A stretch of DNA of 39,621 nt, taken from NCBI GenBank assembly GCA_017522915.1, contig JAFWXX010000052.1, forward strand, positions 1-39,621, read 5' to 3'. Below the pieces are notes generated by a model that saw only the letters and a list, made by a program, of their open reading frames with translations, made no database searches and had not been told where the DNA came from. The first letter of the stretch is position 1, and each line of letters begins with the position of its first letter. Position numbers and translations under genes: made by a program. Shown here one piece after another: positions 15,871 through 24,653 of this stretch. This DNA is from Bacteroidaceae bacterium. GTDB lineage: Bacteria > Bacteroidota > Bacteroidia > Bacteroidales > Bacteroidaceae.

Positions 15871-16959
15871 ATGAAAAAGATTCTGTACGATAACCAGATG
15901 TTTACCTTCCAACGTTTTGGGGGCGTTACACGTTATTTTGCCGACCTCATGTACAATCTTCCGGCAAATGAATTCGTTTCGGAGATTCCTATGCGTTATT
16001 GCGAGAACCATTATGTGACCGAAACGTACGGCCGCGAATATGACAGGATTTCATTTCCAAGGAACTACCGTCTCCGTCGTCTTGTCTATGCATTGACAAA
16101 CAGATATCTGGCTTCAAATGCTGTCAAGAAGGGCGATTACGACATATTTCATCCTACATACTTCAGTCCCTATTTCCTTAAGCACGTCAAGAAGTGCCAG
16201 AAACCTTTCGTGCTTACTATCCACGACATGACATTTGAACGCTATCCCCAGGATGTGCTCATATATGACCGTACCATACCCCACAAGAAGTTGCTGATAT
16301 CGGAGGCTAGCCATATAATCGCAGTCAGCGAGAATACCAAACGCGATATTGTGGAGATTCTGGGAACTGACCCGTCCAAGATAAGCGTCGTGCATCACGG
16401 ATGCCGCATCGTAGCAAGGCCTACAGCCCAGCTGTTCGACCGCTATGTCCTTTATGTGGGAGAACGTAAGGGCTACAAGAACTTCCTTCCGTGGCTCTCG
16501 GCGATACGTCCGATATTCAATCTCGACCCGAATCTTAAGGTCGTATGCACTGGTCTTCCGTTCAGCAAGGCCGAGCTCAAACTGTTCGGGAAATGGAATA
16601 TCCTGGACCGTCTTGTGCATATATCGGCAAATGATGCGCAAATGGCTTCGCTGTACAAGCATGCACTCTGTTTCGTGTTTCCGTCACATTACGAGGGTTT
16701 CGGAATACCGATTCTGGAGGCTTTTGCCTATGGCTGTCCGATATGTCTGAGCAATGCGAGCAGCTTCCCCGAAGTTGCCGGTGATTCAGGCTTGTTCTTC
16801 AATCCGGGTGATGCGCAGTCGATGCAGGATACCCTTAAGGAGATGCTGGTAAGCCCGTCTCTGCGTGAGGAACTGAAACAGAAGGGGCTTGAACGCAGCA
16901 AGGAGTTCACGCTTGAGAGAATGGTCGAAAAGAGTTGTGAGGTATATCGTAAACTATAA
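15871..16959 (+). CDS. Glycosyltransferase family 4-type (GT-B)
   Basis: A 362-residue GT-B enzyme, presumably cytoplasmic and membrane-associated, adding a sugar to the growing lipid-linked glycan. The N-terminus (MKKILYDNQMFTFQRFGGVTRY) has the acceptor-side FGGVTRY motif. The C-terminal donor domain shows YVLYVGERKGYKN and the E-x7-E pattern EGFGIPILE within HYEGFGIPILEAFAYGCPI, typical of GT4 retaining enzymes using nucleotide sugars. It starts 1 nt after the flippase stop and is tightly coupled to it. The sugar is unknown. Confidence 0.9.
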   Translation: MKKILYDNQMFTFQRFGGVTRYFADLMYNLPANEFVSEIPMRYCENHYVTETYGREYDRISFPRNYRLRRLVYALTNRYLASNAVKKGDYDIFHPTYFSPYFLKHVKKCQKPFVLTIHDMTFERYPQDVLIYDRTIPHKKLLISEASHIIAVSENTKRDIVEILGTDPSKISVVHHGCRIVARPTAQLFDRYVLYVGERKGYKNFLPWLSAIRPIFNLDPNLKVVCTGLPFSKAELKLFGKWNILDRLVHISANDAQMASLYKHALCFVFPSHYEGFGIPILEAFAYGCPICLSNASSFPEVAGDSGLFFNPGDAQSMQDTLKEMLVSPSLREELKQKGLERSKEFTLERMVEKSCEVYRKL

Positions 16960-16973
16960 GCAATAGCAGATAT

Positions 16974-18194
16974 ATGAAGTTCAGCATTTCCGAAATATCA
17001 CGCTTGTGGCCTATAGCCAAACGCCGTATCTCAAAAGGGATAGTGGACTTTGTGCAGCGTATCTTTTCGAATGAAAAGGTAGTCAAGGATGTGTTCGGTT
17101 CACACAGCAGCAAGCGAGTGCTGTTGTGTCATCTTCCCGAAGCCTTTACAAGCAAGAAATTGCCCAAATACCACTCTAATTTTACCGAATGCTATACGAT
17201 TGCAAAATGCTTCGACAGGCTCGGCTATAGCGTTGACTGTACATCAAGGGCAAATACCGGCCTTGATTACTCACCCTACGACATCGTGTGCGGTATAAAC
17301 GGCAATGCATATATGGGCTCGTTTGCATCGGACAAGAATATAAAGCCGTTGAGGATTTTCTATTCAGTAGGTGCTCAGATGTGCTATAACTACAGGGTAA
17401 CGACCGGGCGTAACCTTGACTTCTGGAAAAGGCATGGGTTATGGCTTCTTTCTTCGAACCGCTATGTTCCGGGTGATGCAAGGGTCTATTATGAGGAACA
17501 CTTCAGCGATGCTGTAATATGTCTGGGCAATGAGTATGTGATGAAACAGTTCCTGAAGGAGGAGAATGACATCGGGAAGTACCGTTTCCAGCATGCATTT
17601 TTCTTCCCGGTGACAGAGCCCTCAAAGGATAAGGAGTTCGGCAAATGCAGGAGAAATATCCTGTGGTTCGGAAGTTCCGGCATGCTGCACAAAGGGCTTG
17701 ACATTGCTATTGACTTTGCAGTAGAGCATCCCGGATTCACCCTGCATATATGTGGAGGGAGCCGTCAGGAGACCGCTTTCTGGAGATATTACAAGCCTAT
17801 TATAGAATCTCATGAAAATATTGTCATGCATGGCTTTGTTGATATTGAGTCCGATGCCTTTGCCAAAGTGTTGGAACAGTGCGGTATTCTGCTTAATCCA
17901 TCGGTGTCGGAGGGCGGTGCGGTCTCAGTTCTGAATGTCCTGGGAAACGGTGCGCTCTTGCCGGTGTACAGCAAAGGTACAGGTCTCGACCTTTCTGCCG
18001 TAGGAATTGAGACCGATGCTGTCTCATACGATAATTTCGAGCAGGCTTTGCTTGAGGCAGACAGGATGCCCGACGATGAATTCAGGGAGAAGGCATGGGC
18101 TGCCCATAATCTTGTAAAGGAGCATTATACTCTCAAGAACTACGAAAGTGGCATCTATATGCATTTAAAGGAGATAATAGAAAAAAACAGATGA
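16974..18194 (+). CDS. GT4-like glycosyltransferase with altered E-x7-E motif
   Basis: A 406-residue protein with a GT-B C-terminal half: ILWFGSSGMLHKGLDIAIDF, FTLHICGG and NPSVSEGGAVSVLNVLGNG. The last stretch is where GT4 enzymes carry E-x7-E; here the first Glu is present but the second position is Asn. The N-terminal half (RVLLCHLPEAFTSKKLPKYHSNFTECYTIAKCFDRLGY) resembles an acceptor domain. The gene follows the previous glycosyltransferase by 14 nt and precedes the yfhO-like gene by 4 nt. Most likely it is a sugar transferase of the same glycan; the changed residue could mean altered donor contacts. Confidence 0.78.
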   Translation: MKFSISEISRLWPIAKRRISKGIVDFVQRIFSNEKVVKDVFGSHSSKRVLLCHLPEAFTSKKLPKYHSNFTECYTIAKCFDRLGYSVDCTSRANTGLDYSPYDIVCGINGNAYMGSFASDKNIKPLRIFYSVGAQMCYNYRVTTGRNLDFWKRHGLWLLSSNRYVPGDARVYYEEHFSDAVICLGNEYVMKQFLKEENDIGKYRFQHAFFFPVTEPSKDKEFGKCRRNILWFGSSGMLHKGLDIAIDFAVEHPGFTLHICGGSRQETAFWRYYKPIIESHENIVMHGFVDIESDAFAKVLEQCGILLNPSVSEGGAVSVLNVLGNGALLPVYSKGTGLDLSAVGIETDAVSYDNFEQALLEADRMPDDEFREKAWAAHNLVKEHYTLKNYESGIYMHLKEIIEKNR

Positions 18195-18198
18195 TATT

Positions 18199-20793
18199 AT
18201 GACAGGAAAATTTGATTGGAAGAGCCTCTTGCCCCATGTAGCGGCAACAGCAATATTCCTTATTCTTACATTGACATATTTCTCTCCTGTTCTGGAGGGA
18301 AAGGATATACGTCAGGCCGATGCCATAGGTTCTATGGGGTGGGGCAAGGATGCGCGTGACTATCACGAAGAGAGCGGAGAATATTCATATTGGTCGAACT
18401 CGATGTTCTCCGGAATGCCGTGCAACTACACCTTTTCTCCACAGCCGGCAAATGTCTTCAGGAGTATCGGCGAGGTTATCACCTTGAGCATATTCGGTGC
18501 TTCGTACCGTCATATCGGATGCATATTCGCTACATTCATAGGTTTCTATATACTTATGCTGGCTTTAGGGTGCAAGCCGTGGCTTAGCATTGCAGGTGCT
18601 GTGGTATATACGCTCGGTTCATATAACTTCATAATAATCAGTGCGGGCCACATGAACAAGAGCCTCGTAATAGCAACGATGGCTCCTCTGATAGGAGGTA
18701 TAATAATGTGCTATAAACGGAAACTGCTTGCCGGTGCCCTTGTGACCCTGATCTTTGCAGGCCTTAATGTCTATTGGAGCCATCAGCAGGTGAGCTACTA
18801 TGTGTTGCTTACCGCAGTGATAATGGCGGTTGTCTATTTCATATATGCATACCGCGAGAAGTGGCTGCCTTACTATTTCAAGGCTACCGGAGTGCTCGCT
18901 GCCGTTGCATTGCTTGCCGTAGCCCCTGCTGTAGGAATCCTGCTGCCTACAAGCGACTATGCCAAGGAGTCGATGCGTGGAGGCTCGGAGCTGAGCGTTG
19001 AGAACGGCGAGAAGGCTTCAGGCCTCGATTCGGACTATGCTTTTGCATGGAGCTACGGCAAGGCCGAGACAATGACTCTTCTCATACCCGATTTCTACGG
19101 CGCGTCATCGCACTATAACGTGGGTGTTGACAGCGAACTTTATACAGCATACAGGAATTACGTTACATCGGCAATGACAGGCCAGTATGTCGATGCTGTA
19201 ATGCAGAGCAATCCTGGTGTAAGCGAAGGCGAGGCCTTGCAGTTTGTCAACAGCAACCGTGAGATAAGGAGCGAGATCGGACGTGAGGCTGCAAGGCAGG
19301 CAACAAGCTTTGTAAGCTCTGCACCTACCTACTGGGGCGACCAGCCGTTCACCGAAGGGCCTGTTTATGCCGGTGCCATAGTATGCTTCCTTTTTGTCCT
19401 GGGCCTTATGATTGTGCGCGGGCCCGAAAAGTGGTGGCTGTTGGCTGCAACACTCTTCACACTTGTTCTCGCGTGGGGCCGCAACCTGCCGGGGATAAAC
19501 AACTTCCTTTTCGAGTATCTTCCTTTATACAACAAGTTCCGTGCGCCTTCGATGTCGCTTGTGATAACTACAATGACAATGTCGGTGCTTGCACTGCTTG
19601 CTGTAAGGGATTTTGCAAGAATGGTCTCATCGGATAACATGGAGGAAAACAAGTCGGCCAAGAAAGGCCTTTATGTATCATTCGGTATAACCGGTGCTTT
19701 GGTGCTTCTCTTTGCTCTGTTCGGCAGCTCGCTCTGCAGCTTTACAACCCAGGGCGATGCGCCATTGGCACAGATTCCGGAAATATTCAGTGCGCTTAAG
19801 AATGAACGTGCATCTATGCTTGTTTCCGATTCATGGCGTTCGTTCATATATATTCTTGCAGCAGCACTGCTGTTGTATGTATATGCCGCAAAGAAGATTA
19901 AGCGTACATATATGATAGTGGCTTTGGGTGTTCTCTTTCTGGCCGATATGTGGCCGGTGAGCAAGCGTTTCCTCTCAAATGACGACTTTATGCCTAAGGA
20001 GAAGACGACAGAGATAAGCCTTACTGCTGCCGATAAGCAGATACATGCGTTAGAGGGCCGGGGAGAACACTGTAGGGTTCTTGACCTTACAAGAGGAAAT
20101 CCTTTCAACCAGGCCTTTACATCATATCATCACAGCTCTATCGGCGGCTATAGCCCAGCAAAGCTTGCGCGTTATCAGGATTTGATAGACAACTATCTGT
20201 CCAAATATAATTGGAGTGTCATTTCCATGCTTAACACACGTTTCATTATAACAGATGACGGTATTGCCGAGAATTCTCCCGGTAATCCGCATGGCATGCC
20301 CGGAGCATTCGGAAACTGTTGGCTTGTGAACGACATTGTGTGGGTGAACGGTGCAAAAGAGGAGATTGCGGCAATCGAGAATGTTGACAAGGCAACTGCA
20401 TATATCGATGAGGCTTGGAGAGACAAGCTCTCTGATGCCGGGCAGTATTGCAATGACATGCAGGGCGAGATTGTGATGACCGACTACCGTAATCCTGGAA
20501 ATATAATATACAAGAGCAGCTGTCAGGCTCCAAAACTGGCTGTTTTCTCCGAGATATATTACAAGACCTGGAAGGCATATATCGATGGAAAGGAGGTCGC
20601 TCCTGTACGTGCCAACTATGTGTTGCGTGCCTTGCCGTTACCTGCCGGCGACCATGTGATAGAGTTCAAGTGTGTGGATGAACTTATGATTGCAAGCCAC
20701 AAGTGGTCTCTTTACATGTCTATTGTTGTAGGTGCAGTGCTTGTGGCATTGGCCGGGTTTGTCATCTTCCGTCAATTCAAAGGAGAGAAGTAA
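18199..20793 (+). CDS. YfhO-family polytopic membrane protein (probable GT-C glycosyltransferase)
   Basis: An 864-residue protein with about a dozen hydrophobic segments, a large extracytoplasmic part around 255-365 and another soluble part at about 600-830 before the last helix (about 835-857). The opening TLTYFSPVLEGKDIRQADAIGSMGWGKDAR and SMFSGMPCNY resemble the Bacteroides YfhO family. In Firmicutes YfhO is thought to be a GT-C enzyme that moves a sugar from a polyprenyl-phosphate carrier onto an outer-surface polymer. It sits 4 nt after one glycosyltransferase gene and 2 nt before a GT2 gene, which fits a role in periplasmic glycan modification. The acceptor is unknown. Confidence 0.82.
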   Translation: MTGKFDWKSLLPHVAATAIFLILTLTYFSPVLEGKDIRQADAIGSMGWGKDARDYHEESGEYSYWSNSMFSGMPCNYTFSPQPANVFRSIGEVITLSIFGASYRHIGCIFATFIGFYILMLALGCKPWLSIAGAVVYTLGSYNFIIISAGHMNKSLVIATMAPLIGGIIMCYKRKLLAGALVTLIFAGLNVYWSHQQVSYYVLLTAVIMAVVYFIYAYREKWLPYYFKATGVLAAVALLAVAPAVGILLPTSDYAKESMRGGSELSVENGEKASGLDSDYAFAWSYGKAETMTLLIPDFYGASSHYNVGVDSELYTAYRNYVTSAMTGQYVDAVMQSNPGVSEGEALQFVNSNREIRSEIGREAARQATSFVSSAPTYWGDQPFTEGPVYAGAIVCFLFVLGLMIVRGPEKWWLLAATLFTLVLAWGRNLPGINNFLFEYLPLYNKFRAPSMSLVITTMTMSVLALLAVRDFARMVSSDNMEENKSAKKGLYVSFGITGALVLLFALFGSSLCSFTTQGDAPLAQIPEIFSALKNERASMLVSDSWRSFIYILAAALLLYVYAAKKIKRTYMIVALGVLFLADMWPVSKRFLSNDDFMPKEKTTEISLTAADKQIHALEGRGEHCRVLDLTRGNPFNQAFTSYHHSSIGGYSPAKLARYQDLIDNYLSKYNWSVISMLNTRFIITDDGIAENSPGNPHGMPGAFGNCWLVNDIVWVNGAKEEIAAIENVDKATAYIDEAWRDKLSDAGQYCNDMQGEIVMTDYRNPGNIIYKSSCQAPKLAVFSEIYYKTWKAYIDGKEVAPVRANYVLRALPLPAGDHVIEFKCVDELMIASHKWSLYMSIVVGAVLVALAGFVIFRQFKGEK

Positions 20794-20795
20794 CT

Positions 20796-21539
20796 ATGGC
20801 TCTGCGTCCGAAATTCTCGATAATAACAATAACCTTCAATGCAGGTCGGGTCATAGAACCAACATTAAGGAGTGTGCTGTCTCAGAGTTATGACAACTAT
20901 GAGTATCTGCTTATAGACGGCGGTTCAAATGACGATACTCTTGCAAAGGCGAAGGCCAGCGGAATAAGTTTCTCGCATATCGTAAGCGAAAAGGACAATG
21001 GCCTTTACGATGCCATGAACAAGGGTATTGCTCTGGCTACAGGCGATTACCTGTGTTTCCTCAATGCCGGTGATGCTTTTCATTCACCCGACACCTTGCA
21101 GACAATTGTCAATGCGATTGAGGGAGAAGAGGAGCTGCCGCATGTGCTTTATGGCGAGACTGCCGAGGTGGATGAGGCCCGCAACTTTGTACGTATGCGC
21201 CGTCTTAAAGCTCCGGAAAAGCTCACATGGCGAAGCTTCAAGGATGGAATGCTGGTATGTCACCAGGCTTTCTATGCAAGGCGCGACATTGCACCTATGT
21301 ATAATCTTGAGTACCGTCTTTCGGCCGATGTCGATTGGTGCATCAGGGTAATGAAAAGCTCGTCGAGACTGGTCAATGTGAATGCTACGGTAGTCGATTA
21401 TCTGCAGAACGGATTGTCTTTGCAGCATCACCGTGCTTCGCTGATAGAACGCTTCAGAATAATGAGCAGGCATTACGGCCTTCTGCCTACTGTAGCAAGG
21501 CACTTGTGGTTCGTGTTGCGTGCTTTAATAAAGAGATAA
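20796..21539 (+). CDS. Glycosyltransferase family 2
   Basis: A 247-residue GT-A enzyme, without membrane segments. Residues 7-15 read FSIITITFN, followed by YEYLLIDGGSNDDT for the nucleotide-sugar site, EKDNGLYDAMNKGIALATGDYLCFLNAGDAF where the metal-binding site of this WcaA-like subfamily lies, and LSADVDWCIR near the probable catalytic base. The open frame extends up to 20703 inside the yfhO-like gene, but the ATG at 20796, two nt after that gene's stop, starts exactly at the conserved domain. It either adds a sugar to the lipid-linked glycan or loads a carrier for the YfhO-like protein; unlike CsbB it lacks C-terminal membrane helices. Confidence 0.9.
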   Translation: MALRPKFSIITITFNAGRVIEPTLRSVLSQSYDNYEYLLIDGGSNDDTLAKAKASGISFSHIVSEKDNGLYDAMNKGIALATGDYLCFLNAGDAFHSPDTLQTIVNAIEGEEELPHVLYGETAEVDEARNFVRMRRLKAPEKLTWRSFKDGMLVCHQAFYARRDIAPMYNLEYRLSADVDWCIRVMKSSSRLVNVNATVVDYLQNGLSLQHHRASLIERFRIMSRHYGLLPTVARHLWFVLRALIKR

Positions 21540-21562
21540 CAATAAACTAAATACTAACCGCT

Positions 21563-22954
21563 ATGTTTTCAAAAGAGACTTATATCGCACGCCGCAAGGC
21601 GTTGAAAGAGAGAATGGGCAGTGGACTGTTGCTCTTCCTTGGCAACAACTTCACAGGTATGAACTATGCCGACAATGCGTATCACTTCCGTCAGGATTCT
21701 ACATTCCTGTACTACTTCGCTTCGGACTACGAGGGGCTTGCTGCCGTAATAGATGTCGATAACGACAAGGAGATAATATTCGGCAACGAGTTGACTATAG
21801 ATGATATCGTATGGACAGGAGTGCAGCCTACTATCAAGGAGAAGAGCGAGTGTGTAGGCATCGGGATTACACGCCCGATGAACGACCTTGCAAAATATGT
21901 ACAGGATGCTCGGAATAAAGGACAGAAGATTCATTTCCTTCCTCCTTACCGTGGTGAGCATCAGGTGTGGCTGCAGGAGCTGTTGGGAATAAATCCTGCA
22001 GAGCAGGCTGCAAAGGCATCAATGGAGTTCGTTAAGGCTGTCATTGCGCAGCGCAACTACAAGAGCGAAGAGGAGATTGCCCAGATAGAGGAGGCTGTAA
22101 ATGTTTCTGTTGACATGCATTGTGCTGCTATGCGCGCAGTACGCCCCGGTACAACCGAGGCTGAAATCGTTTCTGTCGTACAGGCTGAGGCTGCGAAGCA
22201 TAATTTCGGGCTTTCGTTTCCTATAATAGCTACTGTCAACGGACAGACACTCCACAACCATGCTTATGGTACAACTCCTCTGAAGGAGGGCCAGATGCTT
22301 CTTCTCGATTCAGGATGCGAGAATGCAATGCACTATGCAGGTGACCTTACTACAACAATGCCCGTTGGCACTCACTTTACCGAGCAGCAGAGGGTTGTGT
22401 GCAACATTCTTCGCCGTGCCCACTTGACAGGTCTTGAGAATATAAGGCCGGGAATCGAGTACCGCGAGGTACATAGGCTTGTGCTTACAGAGATTGCGAA
22501 GGGCATGATTGATCTTGGACTTATGAAGGGTGATCCTGTAGAGGCAACGATAAAGGGGGCTACATGCATGTTCATGCCTCATGGGCTTGGACATATGATG
22601 GGTCTTGACGTCCACGATATGGAGAACTTCGGAGAGGTGAATGTCGGTTATGAGGAGGGCCGTACAAAGAGTACGCTGTTCGGCTGGAAGTCTCTTCGTC
22701 TTGCAAAGGCACTTGAGCCGGGATTTGTATTCACGGTAGAGCCGGGAATATATTTCATTCCCGACCTTATAGACAAATGGCGTGCAGAGAAGCAGTTTAC
22801 CGACTTTATCTGTTATGACAAGCTCGACGCATGGCGCAACTTCGGCGGTATGCGCGGTGAGGAGGACTACTATGTGTTCGAAGGCGGTGCACGTCGTCTT
22901 GGAAAGTACAAGCCGATGTCTCCTGAGGAGATTGAAGCCGAGCACAACAAATAA
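21563..22954 (+). CDS. Xaa-Pro aminopeptidase (peptidase M24B)
   Basis: A 463-residue aminopeptidase P, removing an N-terminal residue that precedes proline. The N-terminal creatinase-like domain covers about 1-175. The catalytic pita-bread domain has all metal ligands visible: Asp in LLLDSGCE and in YAGDLTTTMPVG, His in HGLGHMMGLDVHD, Glu in FTVEPGIYF and Glu in MRGEEDYYV. No signal peptide is seen, so it is cytoplasmic. It lies 23 nt after the GT2 gene and 3 nt before the GT-C gene. It has no obvious part in glycan synthesis and is probably a housekeeping gene carried in the transcript. Confidence 0.93.
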   Translation: MFSKETYIARRKALKERMGSGLLLFLGNNFTGMNYADNAYHFRQDSTFLYYFASDYEGLAAVIDVDNDKEIIFGNELTIDDIVWTGVQPTIKEKSECVGIGITRPMNDLAKYVQDARNKGQKIHFLPPYRGEHQVWLQELLGINPAEQAAKASMEFVKAVIAQRNYKSEEEIAQIEEAVNVSVDMHCAAMRAVRPGTTEAEIVSVVQAEAAKHNFGLSFPIIATVNGQTLHNHAYGTTPLKEGQMLLLDSGCENAMHYAGDLTTTMPVGTHFTEQQRVVCNILRRAHLTGLENIRPGIEYREVHRLVLTEIAKGMIDLGLMKGDPVEATIKGATCMFMPHGLGHMMGLDVHDMENFGEVNVGYEEGRTKSTLFGWKSLRLAKALEPGFVFTVEPGIYFIPDLIDKWRAEKQFTDFICYDKLDAWRNFGGMRGEEDYYVFEGGARRLGKYKPMSPEEIEAEHNK

Positions 22955-22957
22955 CTC

Positions 22958-24478
22958 ATGGGCAACAAGTCCAAGAAGTCGGAATATATATACCATGCAG
23001 GGCTGTTGATTATAGCCCTGCTGGTTTTTGCATACATATTCAACAGCAAGCTCGACCTTAACGGCGACAATTGCCATTACTATATAAATGCGACTTCTCT
23101 TGCTGCCGGCAATGGTTATTGCGATATGTACGGCACTCCTACTGCAAACTTTCCGCCCGGGTATCCTCTTCTTATGGCACCCTTGAGGGCCATTACATCA
23201 AGTTTTGCGGCGCAGAAAGTGATGAATCTTGCATTCCTCTTCTTCGGAACATTGCTTCTCTTTGCAATAATGGTCCGTGAAGGAATGCGTAAGGAGCTGG
23301 CTTTTATCGTTTCTGCGGCAGTGCTTACGACTCCTCATCTTCTGGAGTTCTCGACAATGATGATGAGCGAGGCTTCATGCTTCTTCTTCATTACACTTGC
23401 TTTCTGGTCTTTCCTGCATATCTTCCAAAGGGATTCGCGCAGCTTTTGGAGGTCGAGCTATCTTTATCTTTTCCTCTTTGCAGTGGCCTTTTCGCTGTAC
23501 ATCAGGACACAGGCCGTTGTTCTGGTCATTGCCTTTTCATTCGGGCTGCTTGCCACGCGCAGGTGGCGGCTCTCTTTAGCTGTCATATCAGCGACGGCAT
23601 TGGCCTATTCACCGTGGATGCTACGTAATATGTTCCTCGGTTTGGGGCAATCGAGATATCTTGGACAGCTTTCATTCGATTCGTTAGGAAATAAACTTAA
23701 GATGCTGCTGGTACAGGCACTGCCCGAAAGCGTTGTGCCATATTTCGATGTGAACTATATGCTGTCGCCATCGGTGTTGCTTTGGGCTGTTGCTGCAATT
23801 ATGCTGTTATTGATAGTTTATGGCGTTTGGCAGTTCAAGTCGCTCCGTTTCATTCTGTATCCATTCCTGGCATGCGGAGTAGGAATAATATCTATAATGG
23901 ATTCCCCAAGCCTTTACCGTTATCTGGTAATGCTTCTGCCGTTTTTCACGATCTCACTGTTTGCCGGGGCATGGCATCTGATGTCATATATATGGCAAAG
24001 ATGTACAGGCAGGAATGCTTCTCCCTGGATAATGGCATTCTTGTTGTTGCCGGGCTTTGTGCAAGAAGGCAACTCTATGTTCAAACATACGTTGGCCGAT
24101 ATTCATGAATCGAACAGCAAGGATTATCCGCCGCTCTTCGGAAACTGTTTTCTCATGGCCCGAAAAGTGCTGGAACTTGACAGGAACGCGGTCGTTGCAT
24201 CGCGTAAACCGGAACTGCTCTATCTTAAAGAGGGCGTGAAAGGAGTGCCTTTTATCAGGTTTTCCGATGAAAGCGAGGCTATACGGTATTTAATCGATTG
24301 CAGGGTCGGTTATCTGATAGTTGATGACATTGCCTTGTCTGTTACGGGGAATAATCTTGTTCCGCTTATAAACAGGAACAAGGAGATCTTTACGGTAAAG
24401 TCATACCTGCGCAATCCGGACGTTTTTCTTTTCCGGTTTGACGGCAGAAAAGCTCAGGAACTGCTTGACAGAATGTGA
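22958..24478 (+). CDS. GT39-like membrane glycosyltransferase (GT-C fold)
   Basis: A 506-residue membrane protein with about ten hydrophobic segments and a soluble C-terminal part of roughly 110 residues. After the first helix (about 12-29) the loop LDLNGDNCHYYINATSLAAGNGY carries acidic residues where GT-C enzymes of the ArnT/PMT group hold their catalytic Asp, and FPPGYPLLMAPL is typical of the second conserved segment. Such enzymes use polyprenyl-phosphate sugars on the periplasmic side to modify lipids, glycans or proteins. It starts 3 nt after the aminopeptidase stop and is the last gene of the cluster. Its stop is 1 nt from that of a convergent small gene. Confidence 0.8.
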   Translation: MGNKSKKSEYIYHAGLLIIALLVFAYIFNSKLDLNGDNCHYYINATSLAAGNGYCDMYGTPTANFPPGYPLLMAPLRAITSSFAAQKVMNLAFLFFGTLLLFAIMVREGMRKELAFIVSAAVLTTPHLLEFSTMMMSEASCFFFITLAFWSFLHIFQRDSRSFWRSSYLYLFLFAVAFSLYIRTQAVVLVIAFSFGLLATRRWRLSLAVISATALAYSPWMLRNMFLGLGQSRYLGQLSFDSLGNKLKMLLVQALPESVVPYFDVNYMLSPSVLLWAVAAIMLLLIVYGVWQFKSLRFILYPFLACGVGIISIMDSPSLYRYLVMLLPFFTISLFAGAWHLMSYIWQRCTGRNASPWIMAFLLLPGFVQEGNSMFKHTLADIHESNSKDYPPLFGNCFLMARKVLELDRNAVVASRKPELLYLKEGVKGVPFIRFSDESEAIRYLIDCRVGYLIVDDIALSVTGNNLVPLINRNKEIFTVKSYLRNPDVFLFRFDGRKAQELLDRM

Positions 24479-24479
24479 G

Positions 24480-24653
24480 TCAATCGCCCAGGCCTTCAAG
24501 ATGACGGAAACGGTTCACAAATCTGAAACGTTTCTTTCGGGTATTGATATTAGGACGATACCCTTTAGTGAGTTTCCTGCGGCTTAACTTGACTAATGCC
24601 TTTGATGCAAAGGCCAGAATCAGAACTCCTATTATCGAAATCCATACATACAT
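24480..24653 (-). CDS. 57-residue single-helix membrane peptide, unrecognised
   Basis: A short ORF from an ATG at 24653. Residues 3-20 (VWISIIGVLILAFASKAL) form one membrane helix; the remaining 37 residues are very basic (KLSRRKLTKGYRP, NTRKKRFRFVNRFRH) and end EGLGD. The codons look like those of the neighbouring genes, and the ORF fills the space exactly up to the end of the convergent glycosyltransferase gene, which argues against chance. The topology would be N-out, with a basic tail in the cytoplasm. I do not recognise a family. No -7 box was found upstream. Confidence 0.5.
   Translation of the reverse strand: MYVWISIIGVLILAFASKALVKLSRRKLTKGYRPNINTRKKRFRFVNRFRHLEGLGD

Noticed and set aside
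22310..23077. 255-codon minus-strand ORF opposite the aminopeptidase gene
   Set aside because: It is rich in Cys, His and Leu with no domain, a typical antisense shadow of the M24 peptidase and the start of the next gene.
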